Source: Cercis canadensis (Eukaryota > Streptophyta > Magnoliopsida > Fabales > Fabaceae). From it: 64,000 bases of DNA. The translations under genes and the position numbers were made by a program. Positions 35,926-48,184 of the stretch are shown piece after piece (the first letter of the stretch is position 1; every line of letters begins with the position of its first letter). Below the pieces are notes generated by a model. It was not told where the DNA came from and searched no databases. It worked only from the letters and a program-made list of their open reading frames with translations. The DNA is taken from assembly GCA_003255065.1 (NCBI GenBank), contig QAOA01005271.1:2395717-2459716 (forward strand). Direction: 5' to 3'.

Positions 35926-36890
35926 TCAAAGCTGCACGACTAACGAGGTTCTTTCTCTTAGGATGCAACTATACTAGCACTGTATATATCATAGTGTATT
36001 AATTAGGGATATATATACGTATGTAGACGACATTTCTTTTTTATTTTTCTCTAGTAAATGGATTTATTTATTGGTATGTAGTGTGATAAATGGAGACGAG
36101 AGAGATAAGACATAAAGAAGGAAGCTTTCTATAGGAAGAGAGGGCGGTCGCTCTCTGCAGTCTTGACTCTTGACCCAGCAAAGCATTATTTTAGATACAT
36201 AGATTTGGATGCAAGTATGGGTTTACAGATATTTATGAGTCAATTAATGGGCCATAAAATCATAAATACAATTTTGAATGAGATTTAGTAATATATATAT
36301 TTTGCATTTACGTTTTATATTTTTGATAAATAATAATAAATATACGAATGGGTATGTATTGTAATAAATTAGTACATATAATGAGGTGGCTGGTGTATGA
36401 TAGTGGGGAAACAAGACGGAAGAAGAGGGGACACAGTGACCCATGGATAAGGGCCGAGTTCCCTTTCACTTATGGTCCATCTCTACTTGCCGCGTGTTTT
36501 TCTTTCTTTCTTGCTTGCTTTATTTCTTTCTGCTTTTGAACCACACCTCCTCCAATCTTTCTTTTCTTTGACTCAAAAAAAGATGTTCTCTTCGCGCCAC
36601 ACCTCCACCTCTCTCACTTCAAAGTTCAAACCCTAGTTTCATTTTTCATTCCTTTCCTTTCAACTCTTTTGTTATTTCAGATTCTTCATTTCAATTTCTT
36701 TTTTCATTAAATACAGTTAAAGATATTTTAATAGAAAGTTATATATATACTTTTCTTTATCTTATCCTTCTGAGCTATAATACTACTACCCCATGAATTA
36801 GATTTATATTATTGAATATATAATCATATAGAGTTAAATTTAATCTCAAGAAAAAGTTCAACTTAATCTAATTAATTTTGAATTATGTCG

Positions 36891-36893
<3 letters not shown>

Positions 36894-36925
<32 letters not shown>
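36894..36925. repeat. (TA)n microsatellite, about 32 bp
   Basis: An uninterrupted TA run. Confidence 0.95.
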
Positions 36926-36928
<3 letters not shown>

Positions 36929-37184
36929 AGACACTATCTTAATTGATATTATGTACAAAGAGCATTACATAATGCATGGCTAGTTATTTAACTAAAAAGA
37001 ATTGTAATAGCTTTGTTAGAATTTAAATATAATTATTAAATCAAATAAACTGGTAAGAATTATATAAAAATTTGTATATTTTAAATCATATAATTTCATA
37101 CACTATATAGGCCTCAATTTAATTAAGGTCGAGTTTTTAGTGAGTCTAGTTAAAATTGTCTAATATATAAAATAATATAAATTT

Positions 37185-37328
37185 TTTTTGGGTAATCACA
37201 TACCAAATTTAGGGTGAGTTATCCCAAACTTTAAAATTCTCACATTTTGTTAAAAAGAAGCTTCGAACATAAAACTCATTTTTCGCAAAAAAAAATCTTA
37301 TGATCAACTGGTCTACAGCCTAATTCAC
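37185..37328 (-). mobile_element. tRNA-derived SINE, minus strand, with target duplication
   Basis: On the minus strand there is an A-box-like TAGACCAGTTGATCATAAG, a B-box GTTCGAAGC (plus 37260-37268) and an A-rich tail (T run at 37185-37189). Flanks AAATAATATAAATTT (37170-37184) and AAATAATATGAATTT (37329-37343) form a 15-bp duplication with one mismatch. Confidence 0.65.
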
Positions 37329-40300
37329 AAATAATATGAATTTAAAATGTATGATCAAATAACATTTCTTAACCATATATTTATCTAAAGGTGCAATATT
37401 TTTTACAATTAAATTCAAGTTATTTAACATTTTCCTATTCATTAATGTGGATGGAATTTTTTATTGGAAAATAGGCTTTTAAACATTAGACCTTTGCGAT
37501 CATTACAACAGATCAACTAACTAAATTATCTAACACTAACTTATTATCTAAATTAATAAAGTAATGAGAGTGTTATATTTGCAGAAAGTGGAGAACGAGG
37601 GTAGAGGAAACTGCCAAATTCTCGCATTATAGAGCTAATTAAGAGGGATGTGGCCTCAAATAGGCACAAAAGTAAGAAAAATGTTATGGAGTAGAGATGG
37701 AGAAATTGTATTGCGGGAATGTTAGGCCTTGTATGAGAGGAAGGATATATTTTGCTAGTGGCATCTATATGCATGCATGTGACTCTAAGGACACATAGCG
37801 TCATTTTAATTGTGGTTTTTTTTTTTGGTGAATATTTTAATTGCGGTCTTTGCCCATTATAACACTTGTCAAATGAATGATGAAGATGCCATCAAGTATG
37901 CAATCCGATTGTGATTGATATATCTGTACAGTGTGAGGGGTATCTCAAGAAATAGCTTCACAGAGATTAGGTAGAGAGAGTGCTGCCCAGACCCAGAGCC
38001 AGCAATCCAGCATCCAGAGTCCAGGCACTGCGTGCTCTGCTGAGGTATGGCCACCAGTGCCATTCACTATGCACCATTACTATTTCAGATAAATAACTAG
38101 AATAACAATAAAATATCTAAATATCAATGTTTTGAAATATATCAACAAAATATCAATATTGAGTCACGTCATTTCGATTATATATTTGAAGATATTAATA
38201 TTTAAATATTTTATTGTCCAAAATTTATTATTCTAATCATTTAACCACAATAAATCCACCCCTTGTTGTTTTTATTTTAAAAAATTAAATAATATGTTAA
38301 GAGTAACTTGGTTGTTTCCAGAAACATGTATTTGAAAAAACTGTTGGCAAGTTCATCAAATACTTGCCGAAGAACAAGATTATGCACAAGTAATCAATTT
38401 GGACAAATAATTCTAAACTGCATCTGAATGATCATTAATTATTCGATGTTGATTTTTGAATGGTCTAATTGACCTCTAAAAACAAGAATATAAACATAGG
38501 GGGAAGTGGATATGTTAAGAAGATGAGGAAGAAGAGTAGAAGACCGAAATGAAAAGACCACACGATAGCTTGCATGTGTTGACACAGAGTTAGTAACCAT
38601 TATTGGATACTCTGAATTGATAAGCTGGTGCGGATATTTTACATTATTGGATGCGTATGTACGTTAGCATATTATTGCCAAATCAAAATTACGTAAACAA
38701 TTTCTCTACGTGAGATATTTCACAAATGGATAACAAGAAAAAATTCCCTCCGCTAAGTAACAAATAATAACAGACACATAAAATAATTAGAGAGAGCACA
38801 TCATAAATTCCTCTACCGACAGCATGGTGGAACTTGCCTACGATTCTTGTCACGCTACGACAGGAAGGTTGACAAAAACGCTAATTAACATATATAACCA
38901 ATGAAAAGGTTTTATAAATTGTAACGTTATGAAAAAGAAAAGGGAGGCTTTTCGAACAAAAATTGACATTCCTTACATAATTAATGAGGATTTTCTTTCA
39001 GGGTTTTAGCTAATGTAAAAGGTAAAATATAAGGAAATTATATATATATATTTGATATTCTTTCTTTTTAAAAAAAGTTCATTCGTCTAATTGTAGTGTA
39101 CTTTTCAAATTGAAGGAAGGTGATATATTTCTAAGAATGATTCATAGAGTTTAAAAGAAACTTTTAGAAAAGGATCAACTATATCATCATTAGTTATATA
39201 TAATAAAATGATTCAAGCAAATAACATGCAATATTAACTTGACAGGTGCGAAATGCATGCAGTTATATAAAATGACACTTGAACATAGTCAAGGGGTGAG
39301 ACAAGATTGAGATTAAGATAGACGTGTTATATTCCAAATCTGTTTCTTAAACAAGAAACAAATAAAAGAAACATAATTATAATGTGAATGATGTGATCAA
39401 TCCCCATTATATGTAAGTGAAGTAGGATTAGGCAAGAAATATGGTGGCTCAATCCTAAATGGCCACCTTGACTCCGGACCCTGCGGAAACTTGTCCCAAG
39501 TATTAACATAAAAATGTGTCTTATAGTTATAGTGACTCAGCTAGACCACCAATCACCAATCGAAATTGCAAGACAAGCAAAGCCCACAACATTCACAGAG
39601 CACATGTGAGAGAGAATAGGGATTGGGATTAGGTGTAGAAACTAGAAAGAAAACAACTCAATTCATTTACTAACAATGTGGCCACTGGCCACCTCAAAAC
39701 CCGGATAAGAGTTAAAAATGCTTTTACACTAAGCAATCAAAAAGCCTTGTAGAACATACACAAAAAGGTTGCATACTGCTCAAGCTATTAAGAAAAAGAA
39801 AGGGAAAGCGTTTCAGATTGGCAGAGAGTTCGGCGGGTCTGTGTTCGCATTTCAGTTTGATTCTCTTCAATCCGCAGTTAAACAAAACAAACAATTTTAA
39901 ACTGAAATAGTCCAATGGAAAATGATTCTCTTAAAAGTTACAACATTTTTGTTACATTATTTTGAAACATTTAAGATTTGATTAAAAAAAAGGTTATATA
40001 GATAAGTACAAAATAATTATTAAATTTAAATTATACAATCATAAAAATATAATGTACAACTATCACTATTATAGTTGAATACTAAAAACCCACAAACATC
40101 CAAATTCAGTAACATAAAGTAAACAAATTGGGCAGCTGGCTATGGCCTTTCTTAATTCAAGGCCAAAAATTTTGCCACACGGTCAAACTATGTTTTATAA
40201 AGGCGTATCAAAGTGTTGTTTGTGGTCAGAGAAACGAATCATTCCTCACGTTCGTTGCCCATATCTTAATTTTATTTTATTATTACCTCATCATCAAAAT

Positions 40301-40737
40301 CTCACTCATCTCTGTGTTTCAATTTTTCTTTATCTATTTAATTCTGTTGTTTAAAGTATTGCTCTTACATTCTATGTTTGAGGAAAGGTCTTGTGCTTGG
40401 TCTTAACATGATTTGAGACATAAATGTGGGTCCAACAAGGGTTGTTATGATTCACAATACGTGTGGTTGATTATGATTCTATTACAAAAGTAGAGCCTCC
40501 CACAAGTGCATTATAAGGATGTTGTCGTTTCATATGTTTTCCAATAATTTTTTTCCCCACAAACATTTTAAAATTTTCTTACTAATACAGGCCGATTCGG
40601 TATGAGAATTTAGAAATTAGAACGCAATCTTTTATGATCGCTGCCAAAATTAAATAGAAAGAGCTCTAAACTATATAAAGCAGGTGGAGTGAAAACGGTG
40701 CATCCCACATGAAGGTCAAACCTTGAAAATGGGATGG

Positions 40738-41062
40738 CACGTGCCATCTCGAAGGGCGCAAGGAGACACCCACTGTCACGTTACATAGCCACACGGCTCC
40801 CGTTTACACGTGCCATATCAGCCACAACATGAAGAGGGCGGTGGAAGCGGTGTGACAGAAAAAAAAAAAGTGACACTAGTACCATCTTCCACGTGCAGCT
40901 CCCGTTCTATCCAAATGGTTATTTGAATTAATTATATGTGCTTTAATGATTTTATTGACCATCAAAGTTTTATAGAAAACTAGCTGAGAACAAAAGCACA
41001 TTGAAGTTTATATAGAAATCTTACTAGGAGGATTCTCACTTCTCAGCTTAGCTATTCACGTG
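40738..41062. promoter_or_regulatory. Cluster of G-box (CACGTG) motifs
   Basis: Perfect CACGTG palindromes occur at 40738-40743 (within GGCACGTGCC), 40807-40812, 40890-40895 and 41057-41062, with a CACGT core at 40777-40781. The segment is also more GC-rich than its surroundings. G-boxes bind bZIP and bHLH factors. It lies 3' of RPA2 and about 5 kb 5' of the AIL5-like gene, so the target gene, if any, is unknown. Confidence 0.4.
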
Positions 41063-41502
41063 CTTCATTAGTACACTTATTTCTTGCTGAGCATGCATAA
41101 TTGCCCAAAAGCAGTTGGCACCAGAGTAAATTCTATTCATACGGGCCAACACAGAGCCCACAGTCCTAAAAATCCTATTGCAATCAAGCTCAATCGCTTC
41201 TGACTTTCTCTCAAATATCTTATGGCCCAAAAACAGTAGTAAAAAAAGAACTGGCCCAAAAAATATTTTCTTACACAAACTTCTATCCCACTCCTGACAC
41301 CTGTAATCAGAAATCAGATGATATAGGTTTTAAGTTCATAACCCATTTATGCATACAAGATCTAGCACCATTATGGTTTTGCTCACGTCCACATCTTAAC
41401 ATCCTTAGTATGCATACAAGGTTAAGCAGACCTGAGTACACAATGGATAGTTATGTCAAGGCTATGACTCTGATGAGATTGGTGTCTTTATGCGCCAATA
41501 TG
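41063..41502 (-). other. 3' flank and probable 3'UTR of RPA2
   Basis: Downstream of the RPA2 stop. No coding frame with a known domain; the open frame at 41048-41278 is not recognised. The part nearest 41502 is the likely 3'UTR. Confidence 0.45.
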
Positions 41503-44500
41503 TCAACCATTGATAATTGACTTGTAATGATCACCTATAGCTTCATAAATGGCGCCTTCCTCAATAAGATTTTTAATGGCTAACCTGCAAAACAAGAATC
41601 TGAGTCAACAAAATCACGCTAGATAGCATGAGAAGGGAGTGGGGGAGGGAGGATAAAGAGAGAGACATGAGCTTATCCAAAGGAATTCCAAGATGCTGTG
41701 CAATAAGTTCACGAGGGACTCCCTCGTCCCTTGCCCTGAAACAAAGATCAAATTGTGAATACTGGACCAAAACTTGACAAGTAAATAACAATGATTCTAT
41801 CAAGGGGTCCACTACATAATTATGTAACTGCAAGTAATACTGGGATTAAGGGACAGAAAAGAAACAGAAAAAGTAAGTAAATGCTATATTTCACACATGC
41901 ACCTAGTAAGTAGTAAGCACGGAAGTACAAACTTGAAAATTTAAGCAAGTTCATGTGATCAATTTGTATAAACCATCCACTATATCAGCAAGTAAATTAT
42001 TTCAATAGTATTAGTTGCTTCACTGTTAAATTATAATTCTTGCTCAGACTGATGACATGTAATTCTCATGATAACGTATGCCATTGTAAATACCCTTCTA
42101 TTTGATTTATGTAGAAGACTCCAATATGCTCTTAAAATTCATCTAGCAGATGCTAGATTCCAGGGATTAATGTTTATTGTCATAACAAGAGCCGAATTAA
42201 AGGGTACATGTCTCTAATCTCCATTAGAGTTCATGGATACCAACCACAATCAAACCAAAGAACTAACTCTTCTGCCCATCAAGATACAGGGTCAGGATGC
42301 AAGTCACTAACTTGAATGACCACTAAGGATGCCTATTAACTCAGAGCAGACACTTTTTTAAAAACATAAACTTACATAGAAGTTTATAAGCTTTTCCTAT
42401 TTACAGTCCCTGAAGCATGCACTAATGAAAGGTTTGCGATGATGTTAACATCTTAACAGGTGTAAATCAAGTAATGCATTAAACAAAGAATATCTGTTTA
42501 CAACCATTTAGGGAATAGAAGATCTAGAAAGTCCTTATTCCATTTCTGAAGCAGATGATGCCTTGGAAGGTTGCAATATCTAAGAAATGTATGGGCAGGC
42601 AGAAATGCCTATATACAACTACATTCACCGCAAACTAGGGCACCCAGAAGGGAGTTGGTTATATGTATAATAAAAACCAATGGAATAACAAACAAAATCA
42701 CTTATAACAATCACCTGTTTGCGGGAAGATGCAAGACATCTAAGACCATATCTTCAACACTCTTCTGACCATTGTTATATTGACCAGACAACTGGGGAAA
42801 AGAAAAGTGGAGAACACATGAAGACATCAAATGAGAATACCGTCAAACTGAAAAGCCATGGTTGGTTCTCTTACTTGATTTGGTGGCATCGCTTGATAAC
42901 CCTTTGTGGGAGTAATAGGCGTGGCATTGGTCATATGTTGCTGATTAGGGACACCACTCTGTAAATTTAACCATGTCCAATAGTAAAATTGAACAAAAAA
43001 AACTAAACAGTAGATCTAGAAGCTTGTAGAAATTCATAATTATATATACACATTGATATAATGTCAAATTAAGATGTAATTCGCAATATTATAACTAATA
43101 CCCGTAACCTGGTATTATAAAGATGGACATATATACAATCAATGAAATGGCCGGCAATCTCATTGAAGTCAGTGACAGGCCTGAAAAAAAAAGACTAAAT
43201 TTGATGTTATACAGGGTCGTAACAAGAATTAAGTAAAACCACTTACATGATTTCTGGAGATAAATCATACATAAAATTAGGAAAGAGGGTCGACAAGTAC
43301 AACTACTAGAGAACTTTTCTAATGCCAGAATAATTTAGCTTTTCTGTTTTCAAAAGTCAAAACGTTCAAAAGGTATTAATAAAGATAATTTGAGGATGGT
43401 TTTTATCACTGACATTTCTATATTAAATATCACTTAGCATGAATAACTGGACTTCTAAACGATCAATATATTACCTAGTGAAGGCATTGAGAAAGCCCAA
43501 TAAGGGATTAAACTGTAAGCAATATACCAGGTTTGTCTCATTATTCACTTGACAACCAAAATAAGTAGCCCTCTTTACATACTTATTCATACATTTCTAA
43601 TAACTGAAGCATCTTTTGCTAATAGTTGTATCAGCACATCAAAGACAAGTCAAAGTATTGAACTGCTAAATTAAAACAATAAAAGGTAAATTAGCACCGC
43701 ACCTAATAGAGAAAATATTTAAGGTCCTTTTACCCTGAAAGCCTTTTAAGTGTCCGTGGAGACGCACATACATTCCATCCCTAAAATAAAATAAAATTCT
43801 TATGATATATAAAAAGAGAGAGAGGAAGGAAACAAAAGTAACCACAACCTTTTGAGAGTGCACAACACAGAAAAAGCACAAATGTGATATTGTGTAATGT
43901 TAAATAAAGGAGATGAATGAACATGAAAAGGAGATTAAAATGTGTAAAAAAATTTGTCAATTGCCTCTATTATTAATGTTACAAAGCCACCAAATGAATG
44001 TAGTGTCAGTAGACGTATTGAATGGAAAGAAGAAAATCGAGGTAATGCAATATAAAAGCATACGAGATACGGTCCACCTCGTTTGTGTCTACAGATTCCT
44101 GAACCCTGCACATATACAAGAACCCATCATTGGAGGAAATAAAGAAACGGAATTTCTTATTTAGAAAAACGATAAGCATATTCCGAAGAAGAAAAACAAA
44201 ATTTAAGAAAATTCACCATTTATTACACTCAATCCGTCCAGTCCCATCATCAAGTATAAAAGTAATATCAGTAATTCTTCCAGCTTTGTTACATACCCTT
44301 CCCACAAGAGTAACCTATACATGATTTGAACTCAGTCAAATCAAGATTATTGGAAGTAATAGCCAATTGATAAGTAAAAAGTTCAAGGAGCTCACGTTGT
44401 TAACATCCACACCATCAACAATTAAATTTGATTTATCATCAGTTGACTGAAATGCATCATTTATCTGCTTGATTGTCAGGGGAAGCAATGACTGAGCATC

Positions 44501-45093
44501 ACGATTCTGCACACAAAAAAAAATGACACAAGAGTCCCAATTTCGGTGGATGAGATACTACAGTGAAGAAAATATATAAATTGCACATGCATGATGCTGA
44601 TGCATCTCATAATTTAGATCGTTTAGTAAAAAAATAAGGGCAAAAGAAATGGAACAGCCACTCAATAGGCGAGTACAGTAATAGTAATACTTGCTCTCCT
44701 TTAGAAGAGAATCAACCTTCAACAATGCAAAGAGAACCATAAATTGTAATCATTCTCATCTAATTTTCTAAAACTGAGGAATCAAAACATTGCTAAACCT
44801 ATAATATTGCATCAATCAACTCTGGCAATTCTATGATTAATAAACCAAATCCCTAAACCTTATTATCAGAGACCAAGCTTCTAAAACAGGTGAAGGAAAG
44901 AGAATCGAAGCAGTGGAGAAAGAAAATGTTACTATATTTCAATCGGGTTATAGTTATAATGAAAATGGAGTATGAGAGGGAGATGATGTACTTTGGAGGG
45001 GGAGAAGAACGGGTCGGGCCCCTGAGTAGTCTGAGAGGGCATAAATCCGCCCCCGGAGAAGGCTGCGTTGCCGTCGAACTGGCTCGAATACAT
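41503..45093 (-). CDS. RPA2: Replication protein A 32-kDa subunit (RPA2)
   Basis: Ten exons on the minus strand: 45093-44992, 44506-44396, 44314-44217, 44105-44064, 43780-43703, 43180-43102, 42958-42875, 42791-42715, 41735-41667, 41584-41503. They give 273 residues with consistent phases; plant RPA2 is usually about 280. Residues 1-34 (MYSSQFDGNAAFSGGGFMPS) are the phosphorylatable Ser/Gly-rich N-terminus. The OB-fold DBD-D is about 65-172, with VTLVGRVCNKAGRITDITF, DDGTGRIECNKW and GMYVRLHGHLKGFQGKRTLN. A flexible linker (GGVPNQQ-type, about 171-200) leads to the winged helix (about 205-273), with DEGVPRELIAQHLGIPLDKL and IEEGAIYEAIGDHYKSI. Family role: the middle subunit of the RPA trimer that coats single-stranded DNA in replication, repair and recombination. 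Upstream E2F, TATA and telo-box sites fit S-phase expression. Confidence 0.95.
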
Positions 45094-45123
45094 ACTTGTT
45101 CTCTCTCTCTAGTTCTCGAATCG

Positions 45124-45131
45124 AAACCCTA
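45124..45131. promoter_or_regulatory. Telo-box in the RPA2 leader
   Basis: AAACCCTA on the plus strand (TAGGGTTT in the gene sense), about 30 bases upstream of the RPA2 ATG. Telo-boxes are common in plant genes active in dividing cells and often work with E2F sites. Confidence 0.5.
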
Positions 45132-45200
45132 GGCGCAGACGAGAGTAACGAAACAGAGCCACTGAAATGAGAAATTTGAAATTTCACAACTGCTTGAACA

Positions 45201-45207
45201 TTATATA
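45201..45207 (-). promoter_or_regulatory. TATA box of RPA2
   Basis: TATATAA on the minus strand, about 110 bases upstream of the ATG at 45093; this would place the start of transcription near 45170. Confidence 0.5.
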
Positions 45208-45240
45208 GTGGAGATTTTTTTTATATGTCAAAATAATTGA

Positions 45241-45249
45241 TTTCCCGCC
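45241..45249. promoter_or_regulatory. E2F site upstream of RPA2
   Basis: TTTCCCGCC, a perfect match to the plant E2F consensus, about 150 bases upstream of the RPA2 ATG and 35-40 bases upstream of the TATA box. Replication genes are classic E2F targets. Confidence 0.7.
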
Positions 45250-46304
45250 ATTGTTCTAGTACCTTTCCTCCGTTTTCTATCTTTTCCATTGACCCAATTT
45301 TTTTTTTTTAAATTTTATAATATTATATGTGTATAACATGTTACATTGACGTAACAAGTATACGTAAATTTTATATTTTATTTGATGCAAAATTAATTTA
45401 TCTTATTTTTTAAAAAAAATTTAAAAATAATTAATTTATACATATGTCATTCATATATAGATTATTCTTATATAGTATAGCATACAACAAAATATTTAAG
45501 AAACTTTTTTTTTTTTTCCTTTTTTGACCTTCTAGTTATTTCTTGGTTGAATAAATTAAAAAGAAAATTCAAGTAGTCACTAAAAAATTTGATTAATTAA
45601 AATAAAAATGGTGGGAAAAATAAACAGAAAACCTCTGGGAATAACATGTCTTAACAAATATAAAGGGAAAATTTGAGATAATTCTTTAGTCCTTTATCAT
45701 TTTATCATCGTTTGTTCCAAAAAAAAATGTCATTTTGCTGCCCCATCAGAATGCATGGTTAGTCTTTTAGCAATTAATCATCATCTACATATATGTATAT
45801 TTTTTGGTAAATCCCATCTATATATTTTTGTATTATAAGTGCAATAAGCAAAACTACAATGGGATTACCTGATAATTAATCAAATCTCAAAGAGCAAAGA
45901 AATAATGTGCCCAAATACTAGGGGTTATATATGATTTTTCTCCCCTTGTGAAATTAGGGATTTTAGAGGAGGAATGCACACTTAAATGCTTAACTTTGCA
46001 CTTGAACATTAATTCTACTCTTAAAGATGGCATTGCAAGAGTCAAAGCCTTCTGCCAAAGGCACACCAAGAAACTATATATGAACTCCAAATGTGTTGCT
46101 ACAAGCCTGCAATATCAAGTATATAGGGGTGATCAACAACAAGAAGTTGGATCTCATTCTATATATATATCAACATTTTTGTTGGATCACACACCATCAT
46201 TTGTACCTGCTCTTGATGAATCTAAGCTACCTTTGAGTTTCATTTGAAAATTTTCTGAAAACCTGAAGTTGGCAAGAAACAGAAAACAAGGAAGATTTGA
46301 AGGA
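45250..46304. other. Spacer upstream of RPA2
   Basis: No gene. Bases 45310-45480 resemble part of MITE family C in inverted form (ACGTAAATTTTATATTTTATT and flanks), but I could not define ends. The open frame at 45948-46247 has no known domain. Confidence 0.45.
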
Positions 46305-46592
46305 CTAGAATGCAGCTCTCCTTGGAGTACCCTTTCGTCTCTGTCTCTTTTTCTGTATTGGACGACTAGTTACTTCTCCTTGCTCAACCCCAACTTCACC
46401 ACCACGGAGAGTACTAGATTCCTCAACTTCCACTACTCTCTCTTTTTCATTTTCCATCTCTTGTTTCTCATTCTTGAATTCATACTTTTCCTTGTTTATT
46501 CTTCTTGGCCTTCCTCTCTTCTTGTAATGATTATTAGGGTTATGGTCATCAGCTGCAACACTGTTTGCACTCTCTTCCTTTTGCCCATTCAT
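46305..46592 (-). CDS. Small AT-hook protein, possibly the last exon of a two-exon gene
   Basis: From the ATG at 46592 this encodes 95 residues, almost all charged. An AT-hook KKRGRPRR lies at 24-31 and a basic tail KKRQRRKGTPRRAAF closes the protein; the middle is Glu/Lys-rich. AT-hooks bind the minor groove of AT-rich DNA, so a nuclear role is likely. The upstream exon candidate at 47605-47535 (noted separately) could supply another N-terminus by splicing to an acceptor inside this frame. I do not recognise a named family. It could also be a chance frame, but the ordered basic motifs argue against that. Confidence 0.5.
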   Translation of the reverse strand: MNGQKEESANSVAADDHNPNNHYKKRGRPRRINKEKYEFKNEKQEMENEKERVVEVEESSTLRGGEVGVEQGEVTSRPIQKKRQRRKGTPRRAAF

Positions 46593-47534
46593 CACTCCCT
46601 CTATATCATATAATTAGACCATGAGAAAAATGGCTCATATAAATGAAAACTTTTCAACTTGTACGCCTAGAATTACTTTCAAATGCCAAAAAGGGAATGG
46701 ATTAATTGTATTGTGTCATTGTGTGGTTGCTGGACATTCATGCCGAGTAGCGCTTAGAGATGGGAAGAAGATAAATTATTGCAGAGAAACACTAGTTTGA
46801 TACATATCTGATTTGGATCTGACTCACAAACCAATAAACCATTACTCTCAATATCCAAAAATGAAAAATAAGGAAAAACATGACCTCCACCAGGACCAAA
46901 TAAGTGTTTTCTTAGGAATCATAATAAATAATATTAATAAGAACCCTTTTTCATGTGTTGCTGACATTGACCCCATTAAACACTAGGAAGCACCAACACT
47001 TCAAGAAAACAGTCATGTTACCGTCACAGTATCATACATAATTAAATTTGTCCCTTGGAACAACACCTTTCTTTCTTTTTTATGGTTAAATTCTTGAGTT
47101 AAGCAACACTACTCATTCAATCAACAGTTATTTCATTGAATCTTCAAATTCAGTATGATCCAGACTGTAAGGGGCATTTTCTGATGTACCTATCTGTCTC
47201 GGCGTTAGACACTCAATATGTGAACTGAGTGTAGCATACACTTGTAAAGTAAAACAGAGAAGGGAAAAGAAAATCCTTTCTTTTGTGCCAATAGATAGAA
47301 AATGTTAGATTTTATAGCTGGTGGGTGATAAGGGAATAGGGAAAAGAAAGGCCTAATTTATTATTCTCTGCTTCAACATTAATTGAAGGATTCTTCTACG
47401 AAGTTTCAAGGAACCTTGAAAATAAAGAGAACAAGCTACTCTATTTGCGTGTAAGATGTAATGGTATGGCTAAATATGTAATATTGTTACAAGTAAAATC
47501 TTATGCTAGTGCTGCTAGGAGGGGATGCTTATAC
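46593..47534. other. Spacer or intron of the small AT-hook gene
   Basis: No recognisable coding sequence. It may be the intron that separates the candidate first exon (47605-47535) from the AT-hook exon. Confidence 0.35.
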
Positions 47535-47605
47535 CTCTTCAATTGCTGCAAACAGTCTTCATTTTCCCTCACCTTCTCAAATATTGCTCTCAAGAAATTG
47601 ATCAT
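47535..47605 (-). CDS. Candidate first exon (FEKVRENEDCLQQL) of the AT-hook gene
   Basis: On the minus strand, ATG at 47605 opens 23 codons ending before a GTATAA donor; the peptide contains FLRAIFEKVRENEDCLQQLK. The phase (2) would match an acceptor ending AAACAG within the AT-hook frame, giving AGT and then VAADDHNP. The acceptor has a poor pyrimidine tract. This is a speculative partial model. Confidence 0.3.
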
Positions 47606-47842
47606 TAAATTGCATCACATTTTTTTTTTCAAGCAAAAATAGTAATAAAAATGATAATTAATGTAATAGGGAAAACACAATAACTTCAAACAAATTTGCC
47701 ATAACAAAAATCTGAAACACATATGTCAGGGTTTCCACTTTCCAGCACCATAGCCAGAAAAGAAAAGAAAACCATCATTACAAGGTGTTGTTGCATGGAC
47801 CATATCTTAAGATCTTGGCCGAAAAAGATCAAAAAACACCCT

Positions 47843-48184
47843 TCAGAACTTAGAACACGTATGAACCATCTTAAGCTTTTGTGTTATCTTGAGTTTCTTC
47901 CACAAGGAAAACCTAGTTTGGATTGAGCCTGAGGCAGGTTTTGGCATCTTCAACCCTGGACTTGGTGACGGTGGTGGCTTAATCGGTGGTGCAAACTCTT
48001 CTTTATTTGGTAAATCTTTTGCAATCCCTGGCAGCGTTTCCCATTTGAATGGAACTTGACAAGACCTTTTTTTGTACTTGATACGCGAAGAGCAGCTTTT
48101 GGATGTATTTCTAGATAGAATTCTATTCACAAAGGACTGATTTCCTTCTAGAACTGATTTCAGTTTAGAATGCTCATTCTCCAT
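47843..48184 (-). CDS. DUF688-type protein, short paralog
   Basis: 113 residues. It carries the family block VPFKWETLPGIAKDLP at 44-59, followed by a Pro-rich part (PPIKPPPSPSPGL) and a basic SLWKKLK. The same order occurs in the longer neighbour at 49462-50025 (VPFKWEMQPGIAKEPP, Pro-rich, LKFWKK), so the two are tandem paralogs in divergent orientation. Compared with the neighbour this copy lacks the Ser-rich C-terminal half, which may mean truncation. Function of the family is unknown; the VPFKWE..PGI motif is what I used to place it. Confidence 0.65.
   Translation of the reverse strand: MENEHSKLKSVLEGNQSFVNRILSRNTSKSCSSRIKYKKRSCQVPFKWETLPGIAKDLPNKEEFAPPIKPPPSPSPGLKMPKPASGSIQTRFSLWKKLKITQKLKMVHTCSKF

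Larger units (their letters stand above)
35926..40730. other. Spacer upstream of the AIL5-like gene
   Basis: No supported gene. It holds a TA microsatellite (36894-36925), a minus-strand SINE (37185-37328) and AT-rich DNA. Open frames at 37553-38063, 39327-39915 and 40128-40406 show no domain. Distal promoter elements of the AIL5-like gene may lie in the left part. Confidence 0.5.

Noticed and set aside
45310-45480. Possible third copy of MITE family C
   Set aside because: Interior resembles the family but neither terminal motif nor target duplication could be located.
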